From Bradyrhizobium sp. CCH5-F6 (lineage in GTDB: Bacteria; Pseudomonadota; Alphaproteobacteria; Rhizobiales; Xanthobacteraceae), in NCBI RefSeq assembly GCF_001556045.1, contig NZ_LSIC01000059.1, positions 1-64,000 of the forward strand: DNA of 64,000 nucleotides, read 5' to 3'. The notes below the pieces were generated by a model that had not been told where the DNA came from, did not search any database, and worked only from the letters and a program-made list of their open reading frames with translations. The position numbers and the translations under genes were made by a program. This document shows positions 15,935 through 23,586 of the stretch, piece after piece. The stretch's first letter is position 1. Each line of letters opens with the position of its first letter.

Positions 15935-17482
15935 GTGCGATTTCTCTTTGAAAACAACGTGCTCGACGGTCACCTGCGGGAGCTCACCTGCGACGGGGCA
16001 GCCGTTCCGTTGCAGCCGCAAGTGTTCGATCTCTTGCTTTATCTGGTCGAGCAACGCGCGCGTGTGGTCAGCAAGGGTGACCTGATCAGCCAGATCTGGG
16101 GCGACCGCATTGTCTCGGATTCCGCCCTGAACAGCCGGATCAACGCCGCGCGCAAGGCGATCGGCGACGACGGCGCGGCCCAGCGGCTGATCAAGACCAT
16201 TCCGCGCAAGGGCTTTCGTTTCGTCGGCGAGGTCCGGGAAGAAGCGGCCGCATCCCCCGCGCGGGCGGAGGCCAGGCCCGCTCCCCCGCGCGTGGCGGAC
16301 CGCCCGGCGATCGCGGTGCTCGCCTTCGAAAATATGAGCGGTGATCCCGCGCAGGACTATTTCGGCGACGGGATCAGCGAGGACATCCTCACCGCGCTGT
16401 CGAAACAGCGCTGGTTCATGGTGATCGCCCGCAATTCCTCCTTCACCTACAAGGGGCGCGCGGTCGACATCAGGCAGATCGCCGAGGAGCTCGGCGTCCG
16501 CTACGTCGTCGAAGGCAGCGTGCGCAAGGCGGACAACCGGGTGCGGATCACCGCGCAGCTCAACGACGCCGTATCAGGAAATCATCTCTGGGCCGAACGC
16601 TACGACCGCGAGCTCGTCGACGTCTTCGCCGTGCAGGACGAGATCACCAACGCGATCGTCGCGGCCATCGAGCCGCAACTTCATGCGGCGGAGAGCTTTC
16701 GCGCCCACCGCAAGCCGCCCGCGAACCTGGACGCGTGGGATCTCCTGATGCGTGCGCTGTCGCATTACTGGCGCGTGACCCGGAGGGATCACGAGACCGC
16801 GCGGGCGCTGCTCGAGCGCGCGATCGAGATCGATCCGAATTACGGGCAGGCGCTGTCGGTGCTGGCCGTGAACGACATGTTCGGCGTGCATCTCGGCTGG
16901 GCCGAGCTCGCCGCGGTCGCCCCGGCCGCGGAAGCCGCCGCGCTCGCCGCGGTCCGCTGCGACCATGAGGACGCCTGGGCGCATGCCGCGCTCGGCAGCG
17001 TCTGCTTCTCGACACGCCGGCTTGCGGACGCGCTGTCCGAGTTCGAGCAGGCGCTCGCGCTCAATCCGAACTTCTCGCTGGCGCAGGGCTATTACGCCCT
17101 GGCACTGTCCTATGCCGGACGTTCCCAGGATTCGTTAGCGGCCGCGCAAAGGGCGATCCGGCTGTCGCCGCGCGATCCGTCACTGGCGATCTATCACGGC
17201 ATCGCCGCCTATGCGCGCTTCACCGAACGGCGCTATGACGAGGCCATCGCGCTGGCGCGCGAGGCGATCCGCCACCGCGGCGACCTCACCGGCGCCTATC
17301 GCGTGCTCGCGGTTTCGGCCGGCATGACCGGCGACAGCGCGCTTGCGGAGATGGCCCTGGGAGAGCTCCGCCGCACCCAGCCGAACATTTCGCTCCACTG
17401 GATCGCGACGCGGCTGCCGTGGGCCAATGACGGGGATCGCGAACAATATCTGGAGGGATTCCGCCGGGCCGGGCTGCAGTAG
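15935..17482 (+). CDS. Winged-helix regulator with TolB-like and TPR domains
   Basis: A 515-residue soluble protein. Residues 1-100 form an OmpR/CadC-type winged helix (LQPQVFDLLLYLVEQ, VVSKGDLISQIWG, IKTIPRKGFRFVGEV). A TolB-like N-terminal domain follows (AVLAFENMSGDPAQDYFGDG, VEGSVRKADNRVRITAQL), and residues from about 270 are TPR-type helical repeats (EQALALNPNFSLAQGYYALA). No transmembrane helix separates the domains, unlike CadC. The start is GTG. It diverges from mddA and is its likely regulator; the repeats at 15888-15928 are candidate binding sites. Related proteins are often annotated as adenylate cyclase-like, but no cyclase domain is present. Confidence 0.85.
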   Translation: MRFLFENNVLDGHLRELTCDGAAVPLQPQVFDLLLYLVEQRARVVSKGDLISQIWGDRIVSDSALNSRINAARKAIGDDGAAQRLIKTIPRKGFRFVGEVREEAAASPARAEARPAPPRVADRPAIAVLAFENMSGDPAQDYFGDGISEDILTALSKQRWFMVIARNSSFTYKGRAVDIRQIAEELGVRYVVEGSVRKADNRVRITAQLNDAVSGNHLWAERYDRELVDVFAVQDEITNAIVAAIEPQLHAAESFRAHRKPPANLDAWDLLMRALSHYWRVTRRDHETARALLERAIEIDPNYGQALSVLAVNDMFGVHLGWAELAAVAPAAEAAALAAVRCDHEDAWAHAALGSVCFSTRRLADALSEFEQALALNPNFSLAQGYYALALSYAGRSQDSLAAAQRAIRLSPRDPSLAIYHGIAAYARFTERRYDEAIALAREAIRHRGDLTGAYRVLAVSAGMTGDSALAEMALGELRRTQPNISLHWIATRLPWANDGDREQYLEGFRRAGLQ

Positions 17483-17499
17483 GCCTCGCCGGGCGGGGC

Positions 17500-17988
17500 T
17501 TACGCCACGGGCTTGCGGCGCAAATGGACGATGACGTCGAGCCGCGCAATCTCGTGGCCGGGAAGCGCCTCGGGCACCTTGGTGAAGGCCAGGCCGTCGG
17601 CGACGTCGACCAGCATATCCTCGCCTTCGAGATAGAAGTGCGGATGCACGGATGTGTCGGTGTCGAAGAAAGACTTGATGCCGTCGGCCGCGATCCGGCG
17701 CAGCAGGCCGGCTTCGGTGAACTGGTTCAGCGTGTTGTAGACGGTCGCGAGCGACAGATACGCGTTCGCCGCCATGGCCTCCTCGTAGAGGCCCTCCGCG
17801 GTGACGTGACGATGGTCGCCCAGAAACAGCAATTGTCCGAGCGCCAGGCGCTGGCGCGTCGGACGCAGGCCGGCATTGCTCAGCAATTGCAGGCAGCGCT
17901 GCACGCCCGCCTCCGACGAACGTTCGAGACTGGCGGGATCAGGTCCGCCATCGTCATCCGCAGGAATAGTCGTGGCCCGAATGTCCAT
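17500..17988 (-). CDS. Irr-type Fur-family regulator lacking the heme motif
   Basis: A 162-residue Fur-superfamily regulator closest to Irr, the iron/heme-responsive repressor-activator of Rhizobiales. Irr hallmarks are AGLRPTRQRLALGQLLF, LSLATVYNTLNQFTEAGLLR and DGIKSFFDTDTSVHPHFY. Irr of B. japonicum has a GCPWHD heme regulatory motif near its N-terminus and an HHH cluster. Here the N-terminus has no Cys-Pro and the cluster is HPH. It is thus an Irr paralog that may respond differently to heme. I prefer the ATG at 17988; the one at 18024 has no ribosome binding site. A FixK/FNR-type box lies about 65 bases upstream, shared with a divergent gene. Confidence 0.85.
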   Translation of the reverse strand: MDIRATTIPADDDGGPDPASLERSSEAGVQRCLQLLSNAGLRPTRQRLALGQLLFLGDHRHVTAEGLYEEAMAANAYLSLATVYNTLNQFTEAGLLRRIAADGIKSFFDTDTSVHPHFYLEGEDMLVDVADGLAFTKVPEALPGHEIARLDVIVHLRRKPVA

Positions 17989-18050
17989 CGATCGTCTCAC
18001 GGCCCGAGGGAGCAGCCTTGCCATTCGATCGCAAAGGCGGTGGCTCGGCT

Positions 18051-18064
18051 TTGATCCGGATCAA
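18051..18064. promoter_or_regulatory. Perfect FixK/FNR box (anaerobox)
   Basis: TTGATCCGGATCAA fits the TTGA-N6-TCAA consensus of FNR/FixK regulators exactly and is part of a 16-bp perfect palindrome. With a class II geometry (centre at -41.5) the start site of the plus-strand gene would be near 18099, with TATCGC (18091-18096) in the -10 vicinity and a 52-base leader to the ATG at 18151. The divergent irr-like gene starts about 65 bases away on the other side. Confidence 0.7.
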
Positions 18065-18150
18065 AATCGGGAGCGGATCCGCCTCTGACCTATCGCAAGG
18101 CGGGATGGCTCATTCCGAGCCAGAAGGGTTCGGATATCGATGAGGTTCAC

Positions 18151-18462
18151 ATGTCCAGGCCGGTTCCCGACAAGGCAGAAATCGCGCTCGAATATCCCGA
18201 CAAGTTCTATGTCGGCACCTTCGAGCATTCGTCCCGGTTCGAGGCGCGGCTCGACGGCAGCGGCGTTGCGCTGGTGCTGCAACATCCCGGCGCGGCCGAC
18301 GAACGCAAATCGGTGCATCTGCACATCAATTTCGGCCTGCTCGCCGGCATCCTGCGGGAGCTCGCCGGCAGCGTCGCTGCGCTGCCCAAGGATGACATCG
18401 CGCACCGCGAGCAACTCGCCGACGCGCTCGACGAGCTGCGACGGGCGCTGCGGACCGCCTGA
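18151..18462 (+). CDS. Conserved-looking hypothetical protein, 103 aa
   Basis: A small soluble protein, acidic to neutral, with no signal peptide or membrane segment. The middle is beta-rich (YPDKFYVGTFEHSSRF, GVALVLQHPGAADERKS), followed by LHINFGLLAGILRELAG and a C-terminal amphipathic helix. No family is recognised. It is divergent from the irr-like gene and is the gene best placed for activation from the FixK/FNR box at 18051, so microaerobic expression is inferred. It ends four bases before the convergent DUF2147 gene. Confidence 0.75.
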   Translation: MSRPVPDKAEIALEYPDKFYVGTFEHSSRFEARLDGSGVALVLQHPGAADERKSVHLHINFGLLAGILRELAGSVAALPKDDIAHREQLADALDELRRALRTA

Positions 18463-18465
18463 AGG

Positions 18466-19038
18466 CTACTTCGCCTTCGCCTGCATCGGCTTCGGTGCCG
18501 GCACCGCGGCCCATTCCTTGTCGGCGCGCGGACCGTTGAGATCGCCGGTCAGGCCGACGAGCTGGCCCGGCAGAACGTCGAGGGTCTGCTGCCAGGTCTG
18601 GGTCTGGCAGAGCAGCTTGATCAGGCAGCCCTTGAGCTTGAGGCGGTCGGCGGATTCGCGCCACAGCGAGACCGAATAGAACTTGCCGTCCTCGGCATTG
18701 TAGATGTCGCCCGCAAACCGGCCCTCGGGTGTCGCCTGGAGCCCCATGATGAGCTGATGGCCGAGCAGTGCGCGGGCGCGCTTGTCGGGATCCGGATTCT
18801 GGCTGTCGCGATAGGGCTGGCCCCGCTTGTCCGCGGGATCCTTCATCCAGACGATGAAGCCGCAGATGCGGTCACGCGACGGCCCACAGCGCTCGAGCCG
18901 GATGCGGGCGCGTCCATCCTCGACGAGCCATGTGCCGCTGGGATCGGTGGGAGCGGGAGCGGCGCCGGTCGGGCTGGCGAAGTCCATCATCACGATGGTG
19001 ACTGCGATGCGCAGCAGGAAACGAAGCAGGAAGTTCAT
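18466..19038 (-). CDS. DUF2147 secreted protein
   Basis: A 190-residue exported protein with a signal sequence (MNFLLRFLLRIAVTIVMM) and the DUF2147 pattern: DPSGTWLVEDGRARIRLERC, CGFIVWMKDPADKRGQPYRD, then GDIYNAEDGKFYSVSLW and LKLKGCLIKLLCQTQTW. Members are periplasmic lipocalin-like beta proteins of unknown function. The ATG at 19038 has AAGG eight bases upstream; a GTG three codons earlier is possible. It is 31 bases downstream of the DUF3313 lipoprotein gene and probably shares its transcript. Confidence 0.85.
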   Translation of the reverse strand: MNFLLRFLLRIAVTIVMMDFASPTGAAPAPTDPSGTWLVEDGRARIRLERCGPSRDRICGFIVWMKDPADKRGQPYRDSQNPDPDKRARALLGHQLIMGLQATPEGRFAGDIYNAEDGKFYSVSLWRESADRLKLKGCLIKLLCQTQTWQQTLDVLPGQLVGLTGDLNGPRADKEWAAVPAPKPMQAKAK

Positions 19039-19069
19039 CAGCGACACCTTTCGTTGCGGGGTTGCGGCT

Positions 19070-19732
19070 TCAGTTCAGTTGCGCCATCAGCGCATCTGCG
19101 CCCTTGTCGAGGCCGGCCGTCGCAGCCGCGAGTGCGCCGACGCTGGCCTTGATGTCGTAGGCGCCCGGGTATTGCTTGGTGACGTAAGCGGAGAGCAGCC
19201 GCGAGTTCGTGGCATCGAAGATCTCGACGCTGTAGATGACCGAGCCGGTCATCATGCCCTCGCCATCGCGCGCAGCCTGCACGCCGTTGTAGACCGCGCC
19301 GGCCATGTCGAAGCGGGAAAGCGTGCCGAGCACCGGCGTGTTGGCGACGGCGCCGGTGAGAGTCAGCCTGATCCGCAGCGTGTTCGGTCCGCGCTCGCGC
19401 GCCAGCGCGAAGCGGCTGCGCAGCCGCTCGGCGAAGCGGGTCTGCATGTAGGCGGCAAGCGTCGCCTTGTCCTTGTCGGACATGTCGCCGAACTGGTGAT
19501 CCCGGCCGCGATAGATCGCGACGGGTTCGAGGATCACCTTGTTGTATGCACGCCAGTCGACCGGCGTCGAATAGCGGTAGGGCACGCGGCCGGAGGCGTC
19601 CGAGGTGTCCGGCGCCATATAGGCCGACGACGCCAACTCCGAATAGGGCACGGGCGCCACCGAGGCGCAGCCGGCCATGGCCTTGCAAAGCATCAGCGTT
19701 CCCAGACCGCGCAGGGCGATCGAGCGATCCAT
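19070..19732 (-). CDS. DUF3313 family lipoprotein
   Basis: A 220-residue protein beginning with a lipoprotein-type leader (MDRSIALRGLGTLMLCKAMAGC); the Cys at the end is the probable lipidation site. The body has features of DUF3313 (YNKVILEPVAIYRGRDHQF, YMQTRFAERLRSRFALARE, SVIYSVEIFDATNSRLLSAY). It is likely anchored to the inner leaflet of the outer membrane; the function is unknown. The ATG at 19732 follows GAGGAG. It is the first gene after the predicted promoter-operator at 19878-19906 and is followed by the DUF2147 gene. Confidence 0.82.
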   Translation of the reverse strand: MDRSIALRGLGTLMLCKAMAGCASVAPVPYSELASSAYMAPDTSDASGRVPYRYSTPVDWRAYNKVILEPVAIYRGRDHQFGDMSDKDKATLAAYMQTRFAERLRSRFALARERGPNTLRIRLTLTGAVANTPVLGTLSRFDMAGAVYNGVQAARDGEGMMTGSVIYSVEIFDATNSRLLSAYVTKQYPGAYDIKASVGALAAATAGLDKGADALMAQLN

Positions 19733-19877
19733 TCCACACTCCTCTAGCGGCTTCTTGGGAGGCAAGGACGACCGCAGCCGCGCTTTGGGACCAGTCGCGG
19801 CTGCGGCGCTCACCATTGCCAACCCAAGGCATCGTTCCGGGGCCTTTCGGATGCCTTGGGCCGTCTCAGCGGCTACA

Positions 19878-19906
19878 TTTATAAAACCGACTGGTTGGTT
19901 TGTAAA
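19878..19906 (-). promoter_or_regulatory. Sigma70-like promoter with an embedded operator
   Basis: On the minus strand TTTACA (19901-19906) and TATAAA (19878-19883) are 17 bases apart. The spacer together with one flanking base is an imperfect palindrome, AAACCGACTGGTTGGTTT on the plus strand (19884-19901), of the kind bound by TetR-family repressors. Transcription would run into the DUF3313 and DUF2147 genes with a leader of about 140 bases. The TetR gene ends 80 bases upstream and is the likely ligand-responsive repressor. Confidence 0.6.
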
Positions 19907-19985
19907 GTATCAAAAGTTCGCCCTGACACATTTGGCCGCAGGCGCGGTTTTGGGCAGCGATCTAGCGGAATTCGTTAACGATAAA

Positions 19986-20642
19986 TCAGGCGCGCTTGCG
20001 ACGGGTTGCTGCCTTTGCGGCCGATGCCGTCCCCGATTTGGCAGGGGCGGCGGGAGTGGCGGTGCGCGACGCAGCCGGCTGTTCGAGGCCGCTCCATTGC
20101 GCGTCGTCGAGCAGACGCGCGAATAATCGCTGGTGCTCGTCCTTGCTGAGCGGCGACAGGCCGAACAGCGAGCTCAGCAGCAGTCCCATCGCTCCGGCCC
20201 AGCGTATCATCGCGAGATCCGGATCTGCGGCTTCTTCCCTGATCGCCGCCATCCTCTCCATCTCCCGCTCGCGCGGCAGCGCCATCAGGCGGGGATTCTC
20301 GACCATGGCCGCAACCAGGGCCAGCGCGGCAGAATTCGGCGAGGTCGCCGCTTCCCTGATCGTGGCGAGCTGCGTCGCCAGATTGGGGCTTGCCGAGGAC
20401 GCACTCACCTTGGCCATGTAGCGCGTCGAGAACTCCTCGAAATGCGCCATCTGTCGCTCGAGCAGCGCCTTCAGCACCGCCTCCTTGGTGCGGAACTGAT
20501 GCATCACCCCGCCCTTGCTGAGGCCGCTCTCGCGCGCGATCGCATCGAGCGTCAGCCGGCCGGGCCCGTCGCGCGCGATGATGGCGATGGCGGCTTCGAG
20601 CGCAGCATTGCGGGACCGTTCGGAGCGGGTGGCATTGTCCAT
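19986..20642 (-). CDS. TetR-family transcriptional regulator
   Basis: A 218-residue TetR/AcrR regulator. The DNA-binding domain spans about residues 8-55 (LTLDAIARESGLSKGGVMHQF, then TKEAVLKALLERQ), followed by an all-helical ligand domain. The C-terminus is an unusual low-complexity tail of Ala, Thr, Lys and Arg, ending KAATRRKRA, which could aid DNA binding. The ATG at 20642 follows GGAGACAAG. It is upstream of, and on the same strand as, the DUF3313-DUF2147 pair and divergent from the ABC transporter operon, so it could control either. Confidence 0.88.
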   Translation of the reverse strand: MDNATRSERSRNAALEAAIAIIARDGPGRLTLDAIARESGLSKGGVMHQFRTKEAVLKALLERQMAHFEEFSTRYMAKVSASSASPNLATQLATIREAATSPNSAALALVAAMVENPRLMALPREREMERMAAIREEAADPDLAMIRWAGAMGLLLSSLFGLSPLSKDEHQRLFARLLDDAQWSGLEQPAASRTATPAAPAKSGTASAAKAATRRKRA

Positions 20643-20857
20643 GGGGACTTGTCTCCGTGGCACGAGAACGAATCAAGTGAAAACAGGACGCGCTGTACAT
20701 TTTTTGTGCGAACACTGTCGAGACTTTCATCTTGCCGCGCCGAACGAGACTGTGTGAGCCTCGATACCGGATGGGGACTGGGATGGGCCGGCCGTCGCTT
20801 TGCGCGCGAGGACGTCGCGAAGCGTTTACGGTCGGTCTCGCTTGAGAAAGATACGAC

Positions 20858-22408
20858 ATGTCAAAACGAGTGTTGCTTGGTCTTCTCCTGGCTTGCGGCT
20901 TCACGGCCTCGGCGCTGGCGCAAGCGCCGAAGACGGGGGGCACGATCAATGCCGTGATCCAGCCCGAGCCGCCCGGCCTGATGCTCGCGCAGGTCCAGAA
21001 CGGTCCGACCCAGATGGTGTCGGGCAACATCTTCGAAGGGCTGCTGCGCTACAGCCCCAAGCTCGAGCCGCAGCCGGAGCTCGCCGAGAGCTGGAGCGTC
21101 AGCGAGGACGCCAAGACCTATACCTTCAAGCTCCGGAAGGGCGTGACCTGGCATGACGGCAAGCCCTTCACTGCCGCCGACGTTCTGTTCTCGATCGAGA
21201 TGCTGAAGCAGACGCATGCTCGTGCCCGCACCAATCTGGCACAGGTCGACAAGGTCGAGGCGCCGGACGACCATACGGTGGTCTTCACGCTGAAGCAGCC
21301 ATTCGGCCCGTTCCTCGGCATCTTCGAGGTCGGCTCGATGCCGATGGTGCCGAAGCATCTCTATGAAGGCACCGACTGGAAGACCAATCCCTACAACAAC
21401 GCGCCCGTGGGCACCGGCCCCTTCATGTTCAAGGAATGGCAGAAGGGCTCGTTCATCCGCCTGGTCAAGAACCCGAACTACTACGAGAAGGGGAAGCCCT
21501 ATCTCGACGAGATCTACTGGCAAATCATCCCCGACGCGGCCGCGCGCGCGGTGGCCTTTGAGACCGGCAAGGTCGACGTGCTGCCCGGCGGCTCGGTCGA
21601 GAATTTCGACGTGCCGCGGCTGTCGAAGCTGAAGGACACCTGCGTCACCGGCGCGGGTTGGGAGTTCTTCTCGCCGCTGGCCTGGCTGTGGCTGAACAAC
21701 CGCCAGGGGCCGCTCGCGGACAAGAGGGTGCGGCAGGCGATCATGTATGCGATCGACCGTGACTTCGCCAAGGACGTGATCTGGAACGGGCTCGGCAAGG
21801 TCGCAACCGGCCCGTCCGCCTCGACCATCAAATATTACACCGACGACGTGAAGAAATATCCGTACGACCCGGCCAAGGCCAAGGCGCTGCTGAAGGAAGC
21901 GGGCTACAAGGGCGAGAAGATCCGCCTGCTGCCGCTCGCCTATGGCGAGACCTGGCAGCGCTGGGGTGAGGCTGTGAAGCAGAACCTCCAGGACGTCGGC
22001 ATGACCATCGAGACCATCGCCACCGACGTCGCCGGCGGCAACCAGAAGATCGGCGACTGGGACTACGACATCGCCTTCACCTATCTCTACCAGTACGGCG
22101 ATCCCGCGCTCGGGGTCGGCCGCAACTACATCTCCAGCAACATCGCCAAGGGCCAGGTCTTCAACAACGTCGAGGGTTATTCCAACCCGGAGATCGACAA
22201 GCTGTTCGCCGAAGGCGCCGTCGCGACCCCGGACTCGAAGCGCAAGGAGATCTACGAGAAGGCGCAGAAGATCCTGGTAGAAGACGTGCCGGTGGCCTGG
22301 ATGCTGGAGCTGCAGTTCCCGACGATCACGCGGTGCAAGGTCAAGAACCTGATCACCACGGGCATCGGGGTCAATGACGGCTTCAAGGATGCATGGCTCG
22401 ACAAGTGA
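20858..22408 (+). CDS. Peptide/nickel-type ABC transporter substrate-binding protein
   Basis: A 516-residue family 5 (SBP_bac_5) periplasmic binding protein with a signal peptide (MSKRVLLGLLLACGFTASALA). Family motifs are seen: NIFEGLLRYSPKLEPQPELAE, YTFKLRKGVTWHDGKPFTA and RVRQAIMYAIDRDF. It delivers an oligopeptide or similar solute to the permeases encoded downstream. The substrate cannot be deduced. A palindromic repeat of about 150 bases separates it from the first permease gene, which may uncouple its mRNA level from that of the membrane parts. Confidence 0.92.
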   Translation: MSKRVLLGLLLACGFTASALAQAPKTGGTINAVIQPEPPGLMLAQVQNGPTQMVSGNIFEGLLRYSPKLEPQPELAESWSVSEDAKTYTFKLRKGVTWHDGKPFTAADVLFSIEMLKQTHARARTNLAQVDKVEAPDDHTVVFTLKQPFGPFLGIFEVGSMPMVPKHLYEGTDWKTNPYNNAPVGTGPFMFKEWQKGSFIRLVKNPNYYEKGKPYLDEIYWQIIPDAAARAVAFETGKVDVLPGGSVENFDVPRLSKLKDTCVTGAGWEFFSPLAWLWLNNRQGPLADKRVRQAIMYAIDRDFAKDVIWNGLGKVATGPSASTIKYYTDDVKKYPYDPAKAKALLKEAGYKGEKIRLLPLAYGETWQRWGEAVKQNLQDVGMTIETIATDVAGGNQKIGDWDYDIAFTYLYQYGDPALGVGRNYISSNIAKGQVFNNVEGYSNPEIDKLFAEGAVATPDSKRKEIYEKAQKILVEDVPVAWMLELQFPTITRCKVKNLITTGIGVNDGFKDAWLDK

Positions 22409-22426
22409 CGAGCTGGTTCTTCACCT

Positions 22427-22565
22427 CCCCCCGCTTGCGGGGAGAGGTCGAATATGCGCAAAGCGCATATTCGGGTGAGGGGGAGTCTCCACGAGTCCAA
22501 TTCTCACCGCCCTTGCGGAGAGTCCCTCTCACCCCAACCCTCTCCCCGCAAGCGGGGCGAGGGAG
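22427..22565. repeat. BIME-like palindromic repeat inside an operon
   Basis: Outer 18-bp arms CCCCGCTTGCGGGGAGAG (22429-22446) and its exact complement at 22540-22557 enclose a perfect 9-bp hairpin AATATGCGC-AAA-GCGCATATT (22451-22471). I recall this element type as common between genes in Bradyrhizobium. The transcript would fold into a large stem between the binding-protein and permease cistrons. Confidence 0.7.
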
Positions 22566-22614
22566 CGCACTGCTCCCGTGGCCAAGGGTCACGTTACCCT
22601 ATAAGAACCTCTAG

Positions 22615-23586
22615 ATGCTCTCCTTTGTCGCTCAGCGTGTCGTGAAGGGCGTGATCGTCCTGCTCGCGATCGTCGTTCTCAATTTTTTCCTGATCCGGCT
22701 CGCGCCCGGCGACCCCGCGGTCGTGATGGCGGGCGAGGCTGGGGCCAGCGATCAGGTCTTCGTCAAGCAGCTCAGGGAGAAGTTCGGCCTCGACAAGCCG
22801 CTGCCCGAGCAACTCCTCATCTACGTCAAGGGCGTCGTGACGCTCGACCTCGGCTTCTCCTTCCGCCAGCAGGCGCCGGTCGCAAAGCTGATCGGCGAGC
22901 GGCTGCCGGCGACGCTGCTGTTGACGCTGACCGCCTTCGCGATCTCGCTCGCGCTCGGCGTCCTGTTCGGCACCTTCGCCGCACGCTTCGCCGGCACCTT
23001 CCTCGACACCGCCATCACCGTGTTCGCGCTGATCTTCTACGCCATGCCGATCTTCTGGGTGGCGCTGATGGGCATCCTGCTGTTCTCGGTCACCATGGAT
23101 TGGTTGCCGAGCTTCGGTTACGAGACGGTCGGCGCCAATCTCACCGGCCTAGCCCATGCGATCGACGTCGCAAAGCACCTGATCATGCCGGCGATGACGC
23201 TCGGCCTGTTCTTCATGGCGACTTACACCCGCATGACGCGCGCCTCGATGCTGGAGGTGAAACGGCTCGACTTCGTCAAGACCGCGCGCGCGAAGGGTCT
23301 CTCCGACGCCGTGATCCAGCGCCGCCACGTGCTGCGCAACGCGCTGCTGCCCGTCGTGACGCTCGCCGGCGTGCATTCCGGCACGCTGATCGGCGGCGCC
23401 GTCATCACCGAGACCGTGTTCGCTTGGCCCGGCATCGGGCGCCTGATGTACGACGCGCTGCTGCAACGGGACTACAATCTGCTGCTCGGCGTGTTCGTGA
23501 TCTGCTCCGCCATGGTCCTCATCTTCAACCTCATCACCGACCTCGTCTACCGGCTGGTCGATCCGCGCATCGAATTCGCCTCATGA
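22615..23586 (+). CDS. ABC transporter permease, DppB type
   Basis: A 323-residue inner-membrane permease of the dipeptide/oligopeptide class (BPD_transp_1) with about six membrane segments. The N-terminal pattern NFFLIRLAPGDPAVVMAG and the coupling loop EVKRLDFVKTARAKGLSDAV are those of DppB-type subunits. The gene shares four bases (ATGA) with the second permease gene, showing translational coupling. Its stop and the following start are consistent with a heterodimeric channel. Confidence 0.93.
   Translation: MLSFVAQRVVKGVIVLLAIVVLNFFLIRLAPGDPAVVMAGEAGASDQVFVKQLREKFGLDKPLPEQLLIYVKGVVTLDLGFSFRQQAPVAKLIGERLPATLLLTLTAFAISLALGVLFGTFAARFAGTFLDTAITVFALIFYAMPIFWVALMGILLFSVTMDWLPSFGYETVGANLTGLAHAIDVAKHLIMPAMTLGLFFMATYTRMTRASMLEVKRLDFVKTARAKGLSDAVIQRRHVLRNALLPVVTLAGVHSGTLIGGAVITETVFAWPGIGRLMYDALLQRDYNLLLGVFVICSAMVLIFNLITDLVYRLVDPRIEFAS

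Noticed and set aside
22427..22565. CRISPR array
   Set aside because: There is one palindrome pair with no series of regularly spaced direct repeats and unique spacers.
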